Shown: positions 41,024 to 50,396 of the stretch, in pieces
Layout of the letters: the number at the start of each line of letters is the position of its first letter
How positions within the stretch are numbered: the first letter of the stretch is position 1
DNA from: Bacterioplanes sp965233665
Lineage (GTDB): Bacteria; Pseudomonadota; Gammaproteobacteria; Pseudomonadales; Oceanobacteraceae
Length of the DNA stretch: 64,000 nt
Reading direction: 5' to 3'
NCBI GenBank assembly: GCA_965233665.1
Contig: CBDDTG010000008.1
Span: 1 to 64,000 of the forward strand
Position numbers and translations under genes: made by a program
Notes under the pieces: model-generated
What the model was told of the DNA's origin: nothing
Database searches by the model: none
What the model saw: the letters and a program-made list of their open reading frames with translations, nothing else

Positions 41024-42709
41024 ATGACTGACACCGCAGCAACCAGTAATAATTTTGTCGCTAAGATCGTCGAGGAAGACCTCGCCAGTGGCAAAATCAG
41101 TAAGGTGGTAACGCGATTCCCACCTGAGCCAAATGGCTACTTACACGTTGGCCACGCTAAATCCATTTGTCTCAACTTTGGTTTGGCACAGCAGTTTGGC
41201 GGTGACTGTTTTTTACGCTTCGACGACACCAACCCAGAAAAAGAAAGCCAAGAGTACATCGATGCCATTCAGGACGATGTGCGCTGGCTCGGCTTTGAGT
41301 GGGTTGGCGACGTGCGCTACTCATCGGATTATTTCGACACTCTGTACGACTACGCCGTAGAGCTGATCAAAGCCGGCAAAGCGTATGTGTGCAGCCTGAC
41401 CGCCGAGCAAACAGAAGAATACAAGGGCGACTTTAATCGTCCGGGCAAGCCGAGCCCATTCCGTGAGCGCAGCATCGAAGAAAATCTCGATATGTTCGCG
41501 CGCATGCGTGCAGGCGAGTTTAATGACGGTGAGCATGTGCTACGCGCCAAAATCGATATGGCGTCGGGCAATATGAATCTGCGTGATCCGATTTTGTATC
41601 GCATTCGCCGCATTCATCATCACCAAACCGGCGATAAATGGTGCATTTACCCGACCTACGATTTTACTCACGGTCAGTCCGATGCATTGGAAGGCATTAC
41701 GCATTCTGTGTGCACGTTGGAGTTTGAAGATCACCGTCCTTTATATGAGTGGTTTATCGACAACCTGCCGGTGCCTGCTAAACCGCGCCAGTACGAATTT
41801 GGTCGTTTAAACCTGAACTACACAGTGACGTCTAAGCGCAAATTGAAGCGCTTAGTAGACGAAGCCGTGGTAGCCGGTTGGGACGACCCACGCATGCCGA
41901 CCATTTCTGGCATGCGTCGCCGTGGCTTTACGCCGAGCTCAGTGCGCAATTTCTGCCACATGATCGGTGTCAGTCGCAGCGACGGCATGGTCGATGTGGC
42001 AATGCTGGAGCACGCCTTGCGTGACGATTTAAACAAACATGCGCCGCGTGCCATGGCCGTGCTGAACCCGTTGAAAGTGGTGATTGAAAACCTGCCAGAA
42101 GATCATCTGGAAATGCTCAAGGCGGATTACCATCACGAGCTGGAATTGGGTCAGCGTGAAATGCCGTTCAGTCGTGAAATTTTGATCGATCAGGACGATT
42201 TCAAAGAAGAATACAGCAAAAAATTCAAGAAAAAATTCACCCCGGGCAAGCGCATTCGCTTGCGTCACAGCTATGTACTGGAAGCGGTGGATTATGACAA
42301 AGACGAGCAAGGCAACGTGACCTTGGTACGTGCCAAGTTAATTGAAAATACCCTGGGCGAAGACCCGGCTGATGGCGACAAGCCGAAAGGCGTTGTGCAT
42401 TGGGTGTCTGCCAGCCACGCCGTTGAAGCGGAAGTGCGCTGGTATGAGCGCTTATTTACCAGTCCTACGCCGGATAAAGGCGAGGGCGACTTTATGGATA
42501 ACGTTAATAAAGACTCGCTCAGTGTGCGCACTGCTTGGGTCGAGCCGGCGCTGGCCAAGGCGCAGGCGGAGCAAGTTTATCAGTTCGAGCGTGAAGGCTA
42601 CTTTGTGGCGGATCGCTTTGATCACAGCACGGAAAAACCCGTGTTTAATCTCACCATTGGTTTGCGTGAGGACAAATCCTTGTCACAACCAACCCCCGAA
42701 AAGGAGTAA
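41024..42709 (+). CDS. glnS: Glutaminyl-tRNA synthetase
   Basis: Charges tRNA-Gln. A class I synthetase of 561 aa: RFPPEPNGYLHVGHAKS holds the HIGH-type motif, FDDTNPEKE is conserved, and the KMSKS equivalent is in YTVTSKRKL. The two-beta-barrel anticodon-binding region ends with GYFVADR. The frame is open for another 130 codons upstream, but that part covers ppiB in antisense; ATG 41024 gives the family N-terminus. It is followed 3 bases later by cysS. Confidence 0.96.
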   Translation: MTDTAATSNNFVAKIVEEDLASGKISKVVTRFPPEPNGYLHVGHAKSICLNFGLAQQFGGDCFLRFDDTNPEKESQEYIDAIQDDVRWLGFEWVGDVRYSSDYFDTLYDYAVELIKAGKAYVCSLTAEQTEEYKGDFNRPGKPSPFRERSIEENLDMFARMRAGEFNDGEHVLRAKIDMASGNMNLRDPILYRIRRIHHHQTGDKWCIYPTYDFTHGQSDALEGITHSVCTLEFEDHRPLYEWFIDNLPVPAKPRQYEFGRLNLNYTVTSKRKLKRLVDEAVVAGWDDPRMPTISGMRRRGFTPSSVRNFCHMIGVSRSDGMVDVAMLEHALRDDLNKHAPRAMAVLNPLKVVIENLPEDHLEMLKADYHHELELGQREMPFSREILIDQDDFKEEYSKKFKKKFTPGKRIRLRHSYVLEAVDYDKDEQGNVTLVRAKLIENTLGEDPADGDKPKGVVHWVSASHAVEAEVRWYERLFTSPTPDKGEGDFMDNVNKDSLSVRTAWVEPALAKAQAEQVYQFEREGYFVADRFDHSTEKPVFNLTIGLREDKSLSQPTPEKE

Positions 42710-42712
42710 TGC

Positions 42713-44086
42713 ATGTCACTGACTATCTACAACAGCCTGACCCGACAAAAAGAGGCATTTAAGCCGCTGGTGGCTGGCAAAGTGGGTATGTATGTCTGTG
42801 GCATGACGGTGTATGACTACTGTCACCTGGGCCATGCCCGGGTGATGCTTGCCTTTGATGTCATTGCGCGTTATTTGCGTCATCGCGGTTATGAGGTGAA
42901 TTACATTCGCAACATCACCGATATCGACGACAAAATCATTCAGCGTGCCAACGAAAACGGCGAAGCCTTTGATGCGTTAACCGAGCGGTTTATTGCCGAA
43001 ATGAACACCGACGCTGAGCGTTTGGGTATTTTGCCGCCCAACGCTGAGCCGCGCGCGACCGCGCACATGGGTGATATCATTACTATGATCGAAGCATTGA
43101 TCGAGCGTGATTTCGCCTACGCGGCCGACAATGGCGATGTCTATTATTCCGTGCGCAAGTTCGAAGGCTACGGCCAGTTATCGGGCAAAATTCTGGATGA
43201 ATTAGAAGCCGGCTCACGCGTGGATGTGGATGAGCATAAGCGCGATCCGTTGGATTTCGTATTGTGGAAATCGGCCAAAGCCGATGAGCCGCACTGGGAT
43301 TCGCCTTGGGGCATTGGTCGCCCGGGTTGGCACATTGAGTGCTCGGCCATGTCGACCTGCTGCTTGGGCAACAATTTCGATATTCACGGCGGTGGGCCAG
43401 ATTTGAAGTTCCCGCACCATGAAAACGAAATTGCCCAATCCGAAGCGGCGACCGGTGAGCATTATGCCAATACGTGGATGCACGCCGGTGCCGTGCGCGT
43501 CGACGGTGAAAAAATGTCCAAATCATTGGGTAACTTTTTTACCATTCGCGAGATTTTGGATAAATATCCGGCGGAAGTGGTGCGTTTTTTATTATTGGCA
43601 AGCCACTATCGCAGCCCAATTAACTACAGCGAAGACAGCCTAAAAGACGCTCAGCAAAAGCTGGAGCGTTTTTATAACGCCTTGGCACAATGCGCCGATG
43701 CGCCGGCGGCGAATTTAGACAATCATTTTTCACAGCAATTTTATGCTGCTATGGATGACGACTTTAATACCGCGGAAGCCATTGCCGTGCTGTTTGAGCT
43801 GGTACGTGAGTTGAACAAGGCTGAAGGCGCAGAGCAGCAAGCTCTAGCCGGTCAGCTGCGTTACTTGGGTAATATTCTCGGCTGCTTGCAAGACGATCCG
43901 CAGGCCTTTTTACAAGGTGACGATGTGGATGCCGCTTGGGTTGAAGATATGATCCAAAAACGTGCCGATGCCAAAGCCAATAAAGACTTCGCCACCGCCG
44001 ATCAGGTGCGTGACGAGTTGGCGAATGCTGGCATTGTGCTGCGTGATAGTCCAGAGGGTACAACTTGGTCTAAGGGGAATCTTTAA
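42713..44086 (+). CDS. cysS: Cysteinyl-tRNA synthetase
   Basis: A 457-aa class I synthetase. Zinc-ligand Cys29 sits in MYVCGMTVYD, the HIGH-type motif is CHLGHARV (38-44 region), WHIECSAMS holds a second zinc ligand, and KMSKSLGNFF is near residue 267. It charges tRNA-Cys. AAAGGAG lies before the ATG. It probably shares a transcript with glnS and ends at a strong terminator. Confidence 0.97.
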   Translation: MSLTIYNSLTRQKEAFKPLVAGKVGMYVCGMTVYDYCHLGHARVMLAFDVIARYLRHRGYEVNYIRNITDIDDKIIQRANENGEAFDALTERFIAEMNTDAERLGILPPNAEPRATAHMGDIITMIEALIERDFAYAADNGDVYYSVRKFEGYGQLSGKILDELEAGSRVDVDEHKRDPLDFVLWKSAKADEPHWDSPWGIGRPGWHIECSAMSTCCLGNNFDIHGGGPDLKFPHHENEIAQSEAATGEHYANTWMHAGAVRVDGEKMSKSLGNFFTIREILDKYPAEVVRFLLLASHYRSPINYSEDSLKDAQQKLERFYNALAQCADAPAANLDNHFSQQFYAAMDDDFNTAEAIAVLFELVRELNKAEGAEQQALAGQLRYLGNILGCLQDDPQAFLQGDDVDAAWVEDMIQKRADAKANKDFATADQVRDELANAGIVLRDSPEGTTWSKGNL

Positions 44087-44141
44087 TTATAACTTCTCCT
44101 CTGAGGTTTTAAGAGACCCCTAAGGGCTGGTTTAAGGCCTT

Positions 44142-44180
44142 AAAAAAACCGCTGTGGCCCGGGCCATAGCGGTTTTTTTT
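44142..44180. terminator. Bidirectional terminator between cysS and the HD-GYP gene
   Basis: A run of seven A residues, a stem CCGCTGTGGCCC / GGGCCATAGCGG with one wobble pair and no loop bases to spare, and a run of eight T residues form a symmetric intrinsic terminator serving both convergent genes. Its edge touches the stop of the HD-GYP gene. Confidence 0.9.
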
Positions 44181-45384
44181 ACACCATAAAATCATTGAGC
44201 CGGATGTTGTAACGCTGTGGGTCAACGGCTTGGAGGATTTCATCCTGGTTGTTGGGTTTGCTTAAGTCTAACAACTCGACTGGCATGTATTGACGCTTGC
44301 CGGCGTGATAAATGATTTTAACGATGGGGGTGCGCTGATCTTTTTCGCCGGCTTCAACCACGACGCCCAGGCGTTCACTGCGCAACCGAACCAGTGAGCC
44401 CACCGGGTAAATGCCCATCGAGCGAATAAAGCGGTGTACTAGGTGCTCTTCTAGGTGGGTGCCGCTCCATTCCAATAGCTTTTTCATCGCTGCCGTAGGC
44501 GGCAAGCCTTTGTGATACACGCGATCTGCGGTGATGGCATCGTACACATCGGCGATGGCGCACATTTTACCTTCACGGCAGATGTCGCAACCGTGTAAGC
44601 CATCTGGGTAGCCGCTGCCATCAATGCGTTCATGATGCTGGGCCGCCACTAAAATGGTCAGTTCAGAGATGCCCTGGGTTTGCTTGAGCAGTTCACGGCT
44701 GTGCACCACGTGCTGGCGCATCACGGCGAACTCATCCTCGGTTAACTTACCGGGTTTGTGCAGCACATCGTCAGGAATCATGACCTTGCCGATGTCGTGC
44801 AGCATGGCGCCGAGCACGGCCTGTTGCATGGTGTCACGGTCCATGTTGAGCGAGCGGCCAAAAATCCCCATCAATACCGCTAGGTTGACCGAGTGTTCCA
44901 GTAGGTAATTGTCTTTTTGGCGGATGCGCCCCAGGCAGGCTAAGGCGTTGTGGTTGCGCAAAACGGAATCCACCATGCCGCCAGACAGCTCTTCAAACGC
45001 ATCCAGCTCCAGTGGACGGCCCAACTTAACATCTTGCAATACGTTGCTGATCAAGCCGAGCGCTTCGTCATGCAGTTTGCTGGCTTTGTGCAGCTCTTGC
45101 TGGGTGCTGACGCGAGCGCTCTGGTCGGGCTTTAGCTCCGCCGCGACCTCCAGTGCGCTTTGGTTGTCACGGTCCACTTCAGTTTCTGGAATGCCGTCGA
45201 CGTCCAGGCCACGCTCTGGGTCGATATAGACTTCGGTGATACCACGCTTGCGAATACCGGTGATGGTCGCTTCATCTGGAATGCGGCCTTCTTTTTGGTA
45301 GTTGTGGTGAGGGATCCAGTCGCAGTTCAAGTCCGCCACATACATGCCAGGGCGGAGCTGATCGACGGATACTTTCTTTTTCAT
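44179..45384 (-). CDS. HD-GYP domain cyclic-di-GMP phosphodiesterase
   Basis: A 401-aa cytoplasmic protein. Residues 1-130 form a DUF3391-type N-terminal domain (VSVDQLRPGMYVADLNCDW), and residues 150-330 the HD-GYP domain with HDIGKVMIPDD (196 on) and HHERIDGSGYPDGL (250 on), both metal-site motifs intact. It should hydrolyse cyclic-di-GMP and so affect motility or biofilm. No receiver or sensory domain is present. The region after residue 335 is an extra beta-rich tail. The gene stands alone. Confidence 0.9.
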   Translation of the reverse strand: MKKKVSVDQLRPGMYVADLNCDWIPHHNYQKEGRIPDEATITGIRKRGITEVYIDPERGLDVDGIPETEVDRDNQSALEVAAELKPDQSARVSTQQELHKASKLHDEALGLISNVLQDVKLGRPLELDAFEELSGGMVDSVLRNHNALACLGRIRQKDNYLLEHSVNLAVLMGIFGRSLNMDRDTMQQAVLGAMLHDIGKVMIPDDVLHKPGKLTEDEFAVMRQHVVHSRELLKQTQGISELTILVAAQHHERIDGSGYPDGLHGCDICREGKMCAIADVYDAITADRVYHKGLPPTAAMKKLLEWSGTHLEEHLVHRFIRSMGIYPVGSLVRLRSERLGVVVEAGEKDQRTPIVKIIYHAGKRQYMPVELLDLSKPNNQDEILQAVDPQRYNIRLNDFMV

Positions 45385-45406
45385 AGCACCAAATCAGCAG
45401 GAAATG

Positions 45407-45604
45407 TCACCGCTCAGTATAGGCAGGGTCAGGTGCTTTGGGCGGCGTTTTTTGCTCATCTGCGGATTCCGACTGAGGTTCAAGTAGCGCTTTGGCGCCG
45501 CTGAAATCAAAGCCAACTTGCTCCGTCAGTGCAGCTGGGTCCGGCCTTAAACCGCAGCCTGAGCCGCTGGCAGGCAGGGTGCGGGTGCTGGCAGGGTGCT
45601 TCAT
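45407..45604 (-). CDS. Small hypothetical protein coupled to the M23 gene
   Basis: A 65-aa ORF whose ATG overlaps the M23 peptidase stop (ATGA) with GGAG eight bases upstream. It is soluble, Pro/Ala/Ser-rich, with the central stretch LTEQVGFDFSGAKALLEPQ. The sequence does not look like XseB, the exonuclease VII small subunit, which could be expected near xseA. It may be a real small gene, third in the xseA operon; the evidence is position and start only. Confidence 0.5.
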   Translation of the reverse strand: MKHPASTRTLPASGSGCGLRPDPAALTEQVGFDFSGAKALLEPQSESADEQKTPPKAPDPAYTER

Positions 45605-46425
45605 GAGGAGGGCTCCTCTGCTTTGAGGCTGAGTGGCTGTTGGACTACTAAGCGCGGATCGATACGTGCATCGTTGAGGCTGACCGTCCAATGCAAATGC
45701 GGTCCGGTCACGCGCCCAGTCGCCCCGACGGCGCCGATGGGCTGGCCGGCTTTGATGGCATCGCCTTCTTGTACGTCAATGCGGCTCATATGGCACAGCA
45801 TGCTGACTAAGCCATGGCCATGGTCAATAAACACGCTGTTGCCGTTGAAATAAAAATCCCCCGTCAATACCACGGTACCGTTTGCGGGGGCGACGATGGG
45901 GGTGCCGGTGGGCGCGGCAATGTCGATGCCGCTGTGCGGTTTGCGCGGTTGCTCATTAAAAAAGCGCCTAAGGCCAAAGGGCGAGCTCACCGGCCCGTGC
46001 AAGGGCCATTGAAATGTGGGCCAATCGGTATGATCGGATGTGCTGAAGCTGCGGTAGATCGGCTTCATGCGGGCAAACTCAGTGCGAATGCGCTCCAGGG
46101 CGGGCTGCGATGGGTTTACATGCTTGCGCTTGACCGTTAACCGTTGCTCGGCATACGTGTGTGGTTTCAGCGCCAACTGGCGTGGCTCGCCATTGACCAT
46201 GACCTCAATGCTCTTGCTTTGTGTTAGAGGAATGCCAACCACGGCTTGCCAGCCCTGCTCGGTTTGCAGGGTCATGACGGGGCGCTTATCAAGCATTACC
46301 TTGGGTGCTTCATTTGAGTGGCCAAGTTCCAGGCGCCAGATACCGCCGGCAATGGGGGCGTGCTCGGGAAGGGCATGGGCGCCTGAAAAACTCCCCAGCA
46401 AAATCAGTAATAAAGCCGCCTTCAT
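45601..46425 (-). CDS. Periplasmic M23-family peptidase (LytM-like)
   Basis: A 274-aa exported protein with signal peptide (MKAALLLILLGSFSGAHA). An N-terminal domain of about 110 residues is followed by the LytM metallopeptidase domain: SSPFGLRR, HSGIDIAAPTGTPI with zinc-binding His and Asp, and GPHLHW with the other His ligands. All catalytic residues are present, so it probably cleaves peptidoglycan cross-links. It overlaps xseA by 4 bases upstream and the small ORF downstream. Confidence 0.88.
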   Translation of the reverse strand: MKAALLLILLGSFSGAHALPEHAPIAGGIWRLELGHSNEAPKVMLDKRPVMTLQTEQGWQAVVGIPLTQSKSIEVMVNGEPRQLALKPHTYAEQRLTVKRKHVNPSQPALERIRTEFARMKPIYRSFSTSDHTDWPTFQWPLHGPVSSPFGLRRFFNEQPRKPHSGIDIAAPTGTPIVAPANGTVVLTGDFYFNGNSVFIDHGHGLVSMLCHMSRIDVQEGDAIKAGQPIGAVGATGRVTGPHLHWTVSLNDARIDPRLVVQQPLSLKAEEPSS

Positions 46426-47771
46426 GCTCTTGTCTCCCCTTCGACTTCAACCACATCACACACCAAGCGGCCTTGTTGTAAACGGCTAACGACCCGCTGA
46501 CCAACAGCAACTTGGTTGGCGTTTTGCAGCACTTCACCTCCCTCACTTTGCGTAATGGAATAGCCGCGCGTTAATACCTGTAGCGGACTGAGGGTGTTGA
46601 GCACATGGGCTTGGTGAGCTAGCTTTTCTTGCCGCTGCTGCAGTTGGGTGTTGATGGCGCGCTGCAGCCGTTGTTGCCAATCTTGCAGTTGTTGCTGTTG
46701 TTGAGCAATGGCGCGTTGGGGGTGGCAGTGTTGCAATGCCTGCGACTGCGTTTGCAGTCGTTGTTGGCGCTGCTGTTGCTGCCATTGCCAGCTGCGTTGC
46801 AGGCGTATTTCCAGCTGATCCAGCTGTTGGTAGCGATCACGCAGAGCTTGCTGTGGGCTGCGCAGGCGCTGTTGCCATTGATTGAGTTGATGTTGGTAAT
46901 CGCTCAAACGGCGTTGCTGGTTGTTCCATAGGCGCTGAGCCAAGTTCACCAGCCGCTGGCGCAGCTGGCTGCGGTCACTGGAAAGCAGTTCTGCGGCAGC
47001 AGAGGGCGTTGGCGCCCGCAGGTCCGCGACTAAATCGGCGATGGTGGTGTCTACTTCATGGCCGACGGCGCTGACCACGGGGATATGGGAGTCGGCAATA
47101 GCGCGGGCAACGCCTTCGTCGTTAAAGCACCATAAATCCTCCAGTGAACCACCGCCGCGACCAACGATGATGACGTCTGCTCGTTGGTCACGATTGGCGC
47201 GCTGCAAGGCGGCGATGATGCCAGGTGCGGCAGCCTTGCCTTGTACCAAGGTGGGGTAAATGTCCACCTCAAGGCCAGGGTCGCGGCGCCGCAATACGGT
47301 CAAAATATCGTGAATGGCGGCCCCACTGGGAGAGGTGATCACCGCAATGCGCTTAATTGCTGGCAGTGGACGTTTGCGGCCGGCATCAAATAAGCCCTCT
47401 GTCAGCAGCTTTTTCTTCAGTGCTTCATAGGCCTGTAATAACGCGCCTTCACCGGCGGGTTTCATGCTGTCGACAATTAATTGGTAATCGCCTCGTGCAG
47501 CATACAAACTGACGCGTGCGCGCAGCTCTACCAAATCGCCATTGCCGGGCTGAAATTTGAGCTGTGCCGTGCGCGAGCGAAACATGGCACAGCGCACCTG
47601 AGCTTGCTCGTCTTTTAAAGTGAAGTACCAGTGCCCGGAGCTGGGCCGTGACAGACCAGATATTTCACCTTCGACCCGTACTTGTGCAAAAGAAACTTCA
47701 AGTAACTGGCGGGCGCGGTCGTTGAGTTGGCTGACGCTGAATACGGCATGCTCGCCACCACGTGAACTCAT
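46422..47771 (-). CDS. xseA: Exodeoxyribonuclease VII large subunit
   Basis: A 449-aa nuclease subunit that degrades single-stranded DNA. It has an N-terminal OB domain (VSQLNDRARQLLE, FAQVRVEGEISGLSRPSSGH), the catalytic domain with VITSPSGAAIHDIL and DVIIVGRGGGSLEDLW, and a long Gln-rich coiled coil (residues 265-400), as is usual. The end LTRGYSITQSEGG is conserved. The xseB partner is not adjacent. First gene of a three-gene overlapping run. Confidence 0.95.
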   Translation of the reverse strand: MSSRGGEHAVFSVSQLNDRARQLLEVSFAQVRVEGEISGLSRPSSGHWYFTLKDEQAQVRCAMFRSRTAQLKFQPGNGDLVELRARVSLYAARGDYQLIVDSMKPAGEGALLQAYEALKKKLLTEGLFDAGRKRPLPAIKRIAVITSPSGAAIHDILTVLRRRDPGLEVDIYPTLVQGKAAAPGIIAALQRANRDQRADVIIVGRGGGSLEDLWCFNDEGVARAIADSHIPVVSAVGHEVDTTIADLVADLRAPTPSAAAELLSSDRSQLRQRLVNLAQRLWNNQQRRLSDYQHQLNQWQQRLRSPQQALRDRYQQLDQLEIRLQRSWQWQQQQRQQRLQTQSQALQHCHPQRAIAQQQQQLQDWQQRLQRAINTQLQQRQEKLAHQAHVLNTLSPLQVLTRGYSITQSEGGEVLQNANQVAVGQRVVSRLQQGRLVCDVVEVEGETRA

Positions 47772-47956
47772 AGGCTGTCATGGCTCTGTCAATTAATTGG
47801 CTTAAAGGGTAACAGGTTCACATCTTCAGGTCGCGTTCAGGCGTTAACAGACAATATGGCCTAGTTACACTTTTGGGTCGTAGACATCAGCGCCCCAGGA
47901 AGCTACTTTAAAAGCACTTCAGCTCAGCTGAGTTAACCAAAGAAAAGGAAGGTACT

Positions 47957-48430
47957 ATGAAAAAAATGATCGCAGGCGCCATGTTGGTTGCTGCTTCTTC
48001 TGTTGCGATGGCTGATCATGGACCAGCCGGTTGTGGCCTGGGTACTGCAGTTGTATTCCCAGATGCAAACGAATGGCACGAGCATGTGTTGGCAGCAACA
48101 ACGAATGGTACTTCAGGTAACCAGACCTTCGGTATGACCTCTGGTACTCTGAACTGTCAGGATGCAAACGGTCCTATGGCCCAGACTCAGGCATTCATTG
48201 ACGACAACATGGATCAGCTGGCGTTAGACGCAGCGAAAGGTCAAGGTGAAACTCTGGCGGCACTGGCTGAAGTAATGGGCGTTGCTGCTGACGACTCTGC
48301 TGCATTTAACAGCACCGTTCAGTCAAACTTTGATAGCATGTTCCACGCTGATGCGACTTCAGGCTCTGCATACGATGCGCTGAAAACCGCAATGGCGAGC
48401 GATAAGCAGCTGAAAAAATACGTTGGCTAA
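47957..48430 (+). CDS. DUF3015 exported protein
   Basis: A 157-aa protein with a signal peptide (MKKMIAGAMLVAASSVAMA) and a mature start GPAGCGLGTAVVF, the mark of the DUF3015 family. Two cysteines (in GCGLG and LNCQD) may pair. Also visible are TNGTSGNQTFGMTSGT and a helical C-terminal half. The function is unknown; the protein is periplasmic by prediction. A strong AAGGAAGG site precedes the ATG and a terminator follows, so it is a single, probably well-expressed gene. Confidence 0.88.
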   Translation: MKKMIAGAMLVAASSVAMADHGPAGCGLGTAVVFPDANEWHEHVLAATTNGTSGNQTFGMTSGTLNCQDANGPMAQTQAFIDDNMDQLALDAAKGQGETLAALAEVMGVAADDSAAFNSTVQSNFDSMFHADATSGSAYDALKTAMASDKQLKKYVG

Positions 48431-48443
48431 GCGTTAGCTTGCT

Positions 48444-48472
48444 AAAAAAACGCGCCGCTGGCGCGTTTTTTT
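48444..48472 (+). terminator. Terminator of the DUF3015 gene
   Basis: CGCGCC / GGCGCG with a 3-base loop is flanked by seven A residues before and seven T residues after, so the stem extends through the A/T pairs. It lies 14 bases after the stop. Confidence 0.9.
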
Positions 48473-48511
48473 ATGTGTGTTGAAATGATCATAACTATGG
48501 AGTGAGTCTGC

Positions 48512-50347
48512 GTGCGTTGGGTTTTGGCTGCGTTGGCTTTATCAGTGAGTTTGCCGCTGTTGGCGAACGGTTCTAATTCTTTACAGTCACTGGCTGAGCA
48601 AAAACAATGGCAACATCTGTTGCACTATCGCATGCACTGGGATGGCAAGGTCTACAGCCAAAACGACAGTTCAGCGTTCTTTTTGCACCCTAATGGTAAA
48701 TACGATGCCTTGGCTGAGTTAAACGCATCGGTGCAGGCGTTTTCAAAAACCGGCATGGCAGCAAATGAATCTGCTCAATGTCGCTTCCCTGCGCGCTATC
48801 AGTGGCTGAAGCGCTCTTTGCCAGAGCATGAGTTTGCGGATCAAGCTTGCCCAGAGTTTGAACGTTGGAGAAACGAATTAAATGCCCATTCTCTAACGTT
48901 AATCTTTCCCGCCTCGCATATTAACTCGCCGTCCTCCATGTATGGCCATACATTGATGCGCCTCGATCGCGAAGACCCAAGCAGCAGCAAGTTGCTGGCG
49001 TATAGCGTGAATTTTGCGGCCAACGCTGACACCACAGATAACGAATTGGTATTCAGCTATAAAGGCCTGACGGGGGGATACCCTGGGGTGGTGTCGGTAT
49101 TGCCGTACTATGTGAAAACCAATGAATACCAGCATATGGAGTACCGAGACGTTTGGGAGTATCCGCTCAACTTGACCCCTTCTGAAGTGGATCAGTTCGT
49201 TCGCCATATTTGGGAAACCCAAGATACCGAGTTTGACTATTTTTTCTTCGACGAAAACTGTTCCTACCGTTTGCTGGCGTTAATCGATGCGGTTAGCGAG
49301 CGTGCAGATTTGGCGCAACAGTTTTTTTTAACCGCGGTGCCGGTGGATACCATTCGGGCTTTGAAAGCTCAGGGCTTTGTTGAGGGTTCGGTATATCGAC
49401 CATCGGCTGCAGCCCAGCTAAATTCGGCCAGTGCGCAAGTATCTGAACGTGTGCGTCAGATATCAAAAGACTTGGTCGATCAGTCTGCTGATGTGGAATC
49501 TTTACTGCAGGGATTGACACCAAAGCAGCAAGTGCAAGCACTGGAATTGTCCCACGCATATGCCCGCTACCTGGCAGTCAAAAAGAAAAAGGCCAGTCCC
49601 GAGTTAAGGCAGCGTACTTTGCGGCTTTTGTCGGCGCGTGCCAAAAGGCCAGTAGACAGTGGCTTTGCGCAGGTTGAAACGCCAGCAGTGCGTGATGACG
49701 AAGGGCACTTATCTCGTAGGTTTGGTGTTGGGGCGGGTCATCAAAGCGACGATTTTATGGATGTTTTCTGGCGTCCGGCTTATCACGATGTGCTTGATTT
49801 GGCGGATGGCTATGTGCCCGGATCACAAATTCAAATGGGTGCCAGTCAATGGCGCCTGTGGCAAGACGGCGATGTGCGTTTGCAGCGTCTGACCGTTATT
49901 GATGTGCTGTCACTTAGTAAGCGAGGTTTTTACCAACAGCCTTGGTCGTGGGGTGTCAGCACCGGTGTAAAACGCTTTATTGGCCAGCAGCAAGAGTTGC
50001 ACGGTTATTTACATGTTGGATTTGGTCAGGCGGTCGGTTTGGCGGGTGGTCGTGCTTACGCCCTGGGTGAAGCCCAACTGCTGGCAGACAATCAGATCGA
50101 TGAGGGCTATCAGCTCACGCTGGGGCCAAGGGTGGGCTGGCTCTATCAGAGCAGTTTTGCCAATGCGCAGTTAGAAGGCAGCTGGCAGCCGGTGCTGGCT
50201 GGTGCCGAGCATGGCCGGCGAGAGCTAACGGCCTCGCTCACCGCAAGGTTGAGTCAGCAATCACAACTGCGCCTTCAGTGGCAGCGACAGTGGTTTGGCC
50301 AGGCGGGGGCGGACGAGTGGCAGCTGAGCTTTCAGCAGTATTATTGA
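48512..50347 (+). CDS. DUF4105 exported protein with barrel-like C-terminus
   Basis: A 611-aa protein with a signal peptide (cut near residue 18, LLANG). Residues 120-290 match the DUF4105 (Lnb N-terminal periplasmic) family with FPASHINSPSSMYGHTLMR (His146) and FDYFFFDENCSYRLL (Cys250); the His-before-Cys order is that of permuted papain-like enzymes. The last 200 residues (from VGAGHQSDDFMDVFWR) are alternating strands ending in WQLSFQQYY, with a terminal aromatic residue as in outer-membrane barrels. GTG start with GGAG upstream. The activity is unknown. Confidence 0.8.
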   Translation: MRWVLAALALSVSLPLLANGSNSLQSLAEQKQWQHLLHYRMHWDGKVYSQNDSSAFFLHPNGKYDALAELNASVQAFSKTGMAANESAQCRFPARYQWLKRSLPEHEFADQACPEFERWRNELNAHSLTLIFPASHINSPSSMYGHTLMRLDREDPSSSKLLAYSVNFAANADTTDNELVFSYKGLTGGYPGVVSVLPYYVKTNEYQHMEYRDVWEYPLNLTPSEVDQFVRHIWETQDTEFDYFFFDENCSYRLLALIDAVSERADLAQQFFLTAVPVDTIRALKAQGFVEGSVYRPSAAAQLNSASAQVSERVRQISKDLVDQSADVESLLQGLTPKQQVQALELSHAYARYLAVKKKKASPELRQRTLRLLSARAKRPVDSGFAQVETPAVRDDEGHLSRRFGVGAGHQSDDFMDVFWRPAYHDVLDLADGYVPGSQIQMGASQWRLWQDGDVRLQRLTVIDVLSLSKRGFYQQPWSWGVSTGVKRFIGQQQELHGYLHVGFGQAVGLAGGRAYALGEAQLLADNQIDEGYQLTLGPRVGWLYQSSFANAQLEGSWQPVLAGAEHGRRELTASLTARLSQQSQLRLQWQRQWFGQAGADEWQLSFQQYY

Positions 50348-50396
50348 GTACGCGCATGTTGGATGCAGGTTTAGCAGGCCGGAAAGGTGACGTGCT

